Source: JAEYOM01 sp036260935
GTDB lineage: Bacteria > Bacillota > Clostridia > Acetivibrionales > DTU013
DNA: 64,000 nt
Direction: 5' to 3'
Assembly: GCA_036260935.1 (NCBI GenBank)
Contig: DATALQ010000051.1
Coordinates: 186,001-250,000, forward strand
A program made the position numbers and the translations under genes. Below are positions 61,066-64,000 of the stretch, piece by piece. How positions within the stretch are numbered: the stretch's first letter is position 1; each line of letters starts with the position of its first letter. A model generated the notes under the pieces. It was not told where the DNA came from. It ran no database searches and worked only from the letters and a program-made list of their open reading frames with translations.

Positions 61066-61992
61066 TTACTTGTCCCGCCATACTTTCTTTCCGTATTTTA
61101 CAGCCATTCCTTCCGCGATATCTCCGATTACACCGGCCAGTTCCTCCGGTTCCAATACTTCGGCCTGCCCGCCGAAACCCAGTATCCATCTTATCATATG
61201 ATCTATGTTCGTGTAGCCGACAGTCATCCTGAGCTTTCCGTCGGAGGTCTCCTCATAGCTGTACGGTCCGTATTCGTCCACCAGCAGGTACTCGACGGAT
61301 TTATCGAACAATATCGTCACCTTTTCCTTATCCGTGAGAAAATCGCCGATTTCAGCGCCCCCGCGGGGAATATCCCTTGGCTGGAAGGTCTCTTCGCCGA
61401 TGCACAGCTTCCAGAGCCGGTTCAGCTTGAACAGCCTGAAATCCTCCTTTTCCCTGCAAAATCCGTAAACGTACCAGGCCGTCCATTTGAAGGTTATTAT
61501 ATAAGGCTCTATCCTGCGTTTTTCCTTACCCTTTGCCGAATAATAATCAAAGCTTATGACCTTTTTATTTTTAATCGCATTTCCTATCAGTTCGATTTTT
61601 TCAGAAAGAGAACTCTTATAATGAGAGGCGAGATCTATCAAAATACTGTCCTGTATCGATACGATACCCTTCTTTTCCGGCGCGAGCTTGTTTATTAGCC
61701 TTTCGGTCCTCGAGGCATCCGTGACGCTGCCTATTCCCTTCAAGCCTGCTACGATGCTGTTCAGCTCATCTACCGTCAGCACGCTCTTGTCGAGTTTGTA
61801 ACCCTCTGCTATCCTGATGCCGCCGTCGCCGCCCTGGCAGGTAACAACAGGAATACCGGCCTTGCAGATATCGTCGATATCCCGAAGAATGGTCCTTCTC
61901 GAGACTTCGAATCTTCCGGCAAGCTCCGGCGCAGTTACCTTGCTCTGCTGCAACAGTATGGTGATTATCCCCAATTGTCTGTCTATTTTCAT
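61066..61992 (-). CDS. HTH-WYL transcriptional regulator (YafY type)
   Basis: 308 residues. N-terminal DeoR-like helix-turn-helix (A-P-E-L-A-G-R-F-E-V-S-R-R-T-I-L-R-D-I) followed by a WYL domain (about 140-215) with W-T-A-W-Y-V-Y-G-F-C and R-L-F-K-L-N-R. A C-terminal extension completes the YafY layout. WYL domains sense ligands such as nucleotides or DNA ends. It lies just 40 bases downstream of the DMT transporter gene on the same strand. Confidence 0.92.
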   Translation of the reverse strand: MKIDRQLGIITILLQQSKVTAPELAGRFEVSRRTILRDIDDICKAGIPVVTCQGGDGGIRIAEGYKLDKSVLTVDELNSIVAGLKGIGSVTDASRTERLINKLAPEKKGIVSIQDSILIDLASHYKSSLSEKIELIGNAIKNKKVISFDYYSAKGKEKRRIEPYIITFKWTAWYVYGFCREKEDFRLFKLNRLWKLCIGEETFQPRDIPRGGAEIGDFLTDKEKVTILFDKSVEYLLVDEYGPYSYEETSDGKLRMTVGYTNIDHMIRWILGFGGQAEVLEPEELAGVIGDIAEGMAVKYGKKVWRDK

Positions 61993-62032
61993 CAGTGGGA
62001 TCTCCCCGGTTCATTTTTACAAAATAATCATA

Positions 62033-63094
62033 TCACAAATGACTAGGGGCAGGATCGCAATTTTTTGTCCCATCGATGCAATCAATGCTTTCTCCTGAGC
62101 TTTGTATCATCGGAATGCCTGTATCTGCAGACTTCCGACTGAAGCCCGATATAACCATTTCTGCGATTATAAGTGCAGCGCCCGAGTATTGCTGCCACGC
62201 AGGTCTCTCCCCAAGGATCAATACCGAAAGCAGTAAGGCCGTAAACGGCATCATTCCGGAGAAGACAGCCGCAACCGATGCCTCGCTCCGCTTGATACCC
62301 TCATACCAGAAATAGAAAGCCACCGCGGTTACTATGACTCCATACCACAGTAGCGCCAGCCACTGGCTGGGGCCAAGCGACATCAGCGGTCGCAGGGGCT
62401 TTTCCGCAGCCGCCGGTATAAGGCAGAGCAAAAAAGCAACAAATGAGACCAGAAGAGTCTGCAGTATCGGATCAATTTGTACTATCCGCCGTGTATTCCG
62501 TCCATCTATCAATTGCGTTTTTCTCCCGACGGCAGCACTTGCAAACCCGAAGCGCGAAAGTACATTGAACAGTGATTCGCAGGCCGCAGCGCATATGACC
62601 AGCAAATTTCCGAAAAAATGTTCTGTCCCGGCCATCCCGAACGGCAGAAAAACTCCCTGGACCATCATTATTCCAGCTATTGTTATTACCAGGCCTATAA
62701 ACCTCATTTTATACATGGGCTCGCGCAGGATCAGAACTGAGAGAAGCGCAGTTATGGCAGGCGTTGCGCCGGTCAATATGCCGGATTCTCCGGCACTTGT
62801 ACGCTGTAAGCCCTGGAGCAGGAACAGTCTGAATAAGAATATTCCGAAAACCGCCTGCAGCAATAACATGGCCCACTCCTTCAAAGTAAGGTTTTGAATC
62901 TTAGCTTTCAGACCTGATAAGCAAAAAGGCAGTAAGCTTGCTACAGCAAAAAGAAGGCTTGCGGCGGTGATGGTAAACGTCCCCAGATATCCCGATACCA
63001 GTCTCGCGGCAATAACCGAGGTCCCGGCCAGTGAGAAGGCGCCAGTCAGATAGAACATGCCGGAAATCCTTCCCGCGTCAGTTTTATAGTGCAT
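62033..63094 (-). CDS. EamA/DMT family transporter
   Basis: 353 residues with ten membrane helices in two EamA repeats (about 10-145 and 170-325), the standard drug/metabolite transporter fold. ATG at 63092-63094 with GGAGGA upstream; the longer reading to 63199 would cross the shared regulatory sites. It is divergent from a MocR-type regulator, a common pairing, so export or uptake of an amine or amino acid under that control is likely. Confidence 0.9.
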   Translation of the reverse strand: MHYKTDAGRISGMFYLTGAFSLAGTSVIAARLVSGYLGTFTITAASLLFAVASLLPFCLSGLKAKIQNLTLKEWAMLLLQAVFGIFLFRLFLLQGLQRTSAGESGILTGATPAITALLSVLILREPMYKMRFIGLVITIAGIMMVQGVFLPFGMAGTEHFFGNLLVICAAACESLFNVLSRFGFASAAVGRKTQLIDGRNTRRIVQIDPILQTLLVSFVAFLLCLIPAAAEKPLRPLMSLGPSQWLALLWYGVIVTAVAFYFWYEGIKRSEASVAAVFSGMMPFTALLLSVLILGERPAWQQYSGAALIIAEMVISGFSRKSADTGIPMIQSSGESIDCIDGTKNCDPAPSHL

Positions 63095-63158
63095 TGTATG
63101 TCCTCCATTCCGATATTTCATAGTAAAGATTTCCATATGATGATATAATAAAAGAAAT

Positions 63159-63206
63159 ACTGGTACTTTATAAGTGCCAGTTTTGTAGTACTTTACCATG
63201 CCAGTT
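63159..63206. promoter_or_regulatory. Probable MocR binding sites between divergent genes
   Basis: Two direct repeats, GTACTTTA...TGCCAGTT at 63163-63182 and 63188-63206, differ in spacing by one base. The first is also half of an inverted repeat ACTGGTACTT/AAGTGCCAGT (63159-63181). MocR proteins typically bind such direct repeats; the second copy reaches the ribosome site of the regulator gene. Confidence 0.6.
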
Positions 63207-63215
63207 GGAGGTATT

Positions 63216-64000
63216 ATGTTGGGTATCGAATTGCAGCGAAAAAGCTCCGTATCACTTTCAAGACAGCTTTATATGGAATTTGTCGGCCGGATTGCAGACG
63301 GCAGGCTGAAATCCGGAGAAGCGCTTCCATCTACACGTGAGCTAGCCGTAGAGCTTGGCGTCTCGCGCAACACAGTCTGTGAGGCATACGAAATGCTTAT
63401 GGCTGAAGAATACATAGTAAGCCGGCAGGGAGCCCCGACACGTGTTGCGCATGGAATCGGACCCAATATAAGATCAGTCATACCCGGTATCGGTCCCGGC
63501 AGTCCAGATGTCAGAAACGGCAGGATTGAAACTGGGAACGGAGTAAAAAACTTAGGTTCCGGCAGACCTGCCGAAGTCGATTTTCATACCGGCCGCCCCG
63601 ACCTGAAGGCTTTCCCGATGCAGCGATGGCTTAAGCTGATGTATCGTACATCGTCTTTACTTAAGCCCGAACAGTGGGGGTATACGGATCTCGAGGGATT
63701 TCTGCCGCTGCGGGAGGAAATTGCCAGGTGGCTTTTGAGAAGCAGAGGGATAAATGCTGCGCCGTACGAAATATTCATAACCGCAGGTACCACCCACGCA
63801 CTGCATATACTGTCGGAGATACTTTTTGAGCCACCGTTTGAGATCCTCGCCGAGGATCCGTGTCACCTCGGAATGCTCCGAGCGATGAAAATCAGGGGCT
63901 ACAGTGTGGTTTCCCGCCCTGTGGACGAGCATGGCCTTATGACCAGTCAGCTTGGAAGCAGCATGTCGAGACTGATCTATGTCACTCCCTCACACCAGTT
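63216..64000 (+). CDS. MocR/PdxR-type regulator: GntR helix-turn-helix fused to aminotransferase fold (3' truncated by window)
   Basis: 261 residues are visible and the frame is open to the window end. Residues 10-80 form a GntR winged helix (S-R-Q-L-Y-M-E-F, G-E-A-L-P-S-T-R-E-L-A, G-V-S-R-N-T-V-C-E-A-Y). After a Gly/Asn-rich linker (about 82-120), the fold-type I aminotransferase domain begins with D-F-H-T-G-R-P-D, W-G-Y-T-D-L-E-G and F-I-T-A-G-T-T-H-A-L. The PLP lysine lies beyond the window. TTGGAGG precedes the ATG. It probably controls the divergent DMT transporter in response to a PLP-reactive ligand. Confidence 0.9.
   Translation, partial: MLGIELQRKSSVSLSRQLYMEFVGRIADGRLKSGEALPSTRELAVELGVSRNTVCEAYEMLMAEEYIVSRQGAPTRVAHGIGPNIRSVIPGIGPGSPDVRNGRIETGNGVKNLGSGRPAEVDFHTGRPDLKAFPMQRWLKLMYRTSSLLKPEQWGYTDLEGFLPLREEIARWLLRSRGINAAPYEIFITAGTTHALHILSEILFEPPFEILAEDPCHLGMLRAMKIRGYSVVSRPVDEHGLMTSQLGSSMSRLIYVTPSHQ

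Overview
The window looks like part of a chromosome of a spore-forming, anaerobic Firmicute, most likely a Clostridia member of moderate GC. The evidence is pyruvate:ferredoxin oxidoreductase (NifJ), spore-coat type transglutaminase (Tgl), a SpoVB-type flippase, a DUF3787 mini-protein, YesM/YesN two-component control of a sugar ABC transporter, strong AGGAGG-type ribosome sites and frequent TTG/GTG starts. No rRNA, tRNA, CRISPR array, prophage or intact insertion sequence was seen.

Layout. 1-3.5 kb: end of a beta-lactamase-fold serine hydrolase, overlapped by an ABC-2 type exporter (two permeases and an ATPase). 3.5-4.9 kb: a MarR regulator and a nitroreductase, each preceded by the same palindromic operator. 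4.9-8.4 kb (minus): radical SAM protein, PlsC acyltransferase and a C45-type Ntn hydrolase. 8.5-11.3 kb: AraC regulator and an unrecognised glycosidase-like protein, followed by a palindrome of about 190 bp. 11.5-12.8 kb (minus): CheY-like regulator and a CheX phosphatase with four N-terminal MshEN (c-di-GMP-binding type) repeats. 12.9-17.2 kb: two unknown proteins, Tgl and SpoVB. 17.2-24.3 kb (minus): a three-gene signalling operon of REC-GGDEF-degenerate EAL and two paralogous soluble histidine kinases with LacI-type ligand-binding domains. 24.5-28 kb: nifJ. 28.1-37 kb (minus): YesM/YesN, two sugar permeases, a solute-binding protein with an Ig-like domain, and a GH2 beta-glucuronidase. 37.3-39.6 kb (minus): DUF3787, an M24 peptidase and an M15 peptidase with a peptidoglycan-binding domain. 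40-43.5 kb: two overlapping ABC-F genes. 43.5-44.7 kb (minus): MarR, DUF5360 and SMR efflux operon. 44.8-56.5 kb: mostly cell wall, with a MurE-like ligase, a CapA-VanX fusion, a DacF-type carboxypeptidase, and an operon of ATP-grasp ligase, FemAB-type transferase and MurJ-type flippase; a DJ-1 protein, a GNAT and a decayed gene lie between. 56.8-64 kb: an AT-rich methyltransferase, a resistance-type ABC-F with a structured leader, AlkZ-related and DUF3795 proteins, a WYL regulator, and a DMT transporter divergent from a truncated MocR regulator.

The most interesting systems are the possible c-di-GMP-gated CheX, the cytosolic LacI-fold kinase operon ending in a GGDEF output with an eroded EAL domain, and the wall-precursor genes centred on the CapA-VanX fusion. 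Two related palindromic elements, a triple tandem palindrome, and an ABC-F protein whose two lost motifs fall in one composite ATP site are also unusual. All functional statements rest on motif reading by eye; no database search was run.
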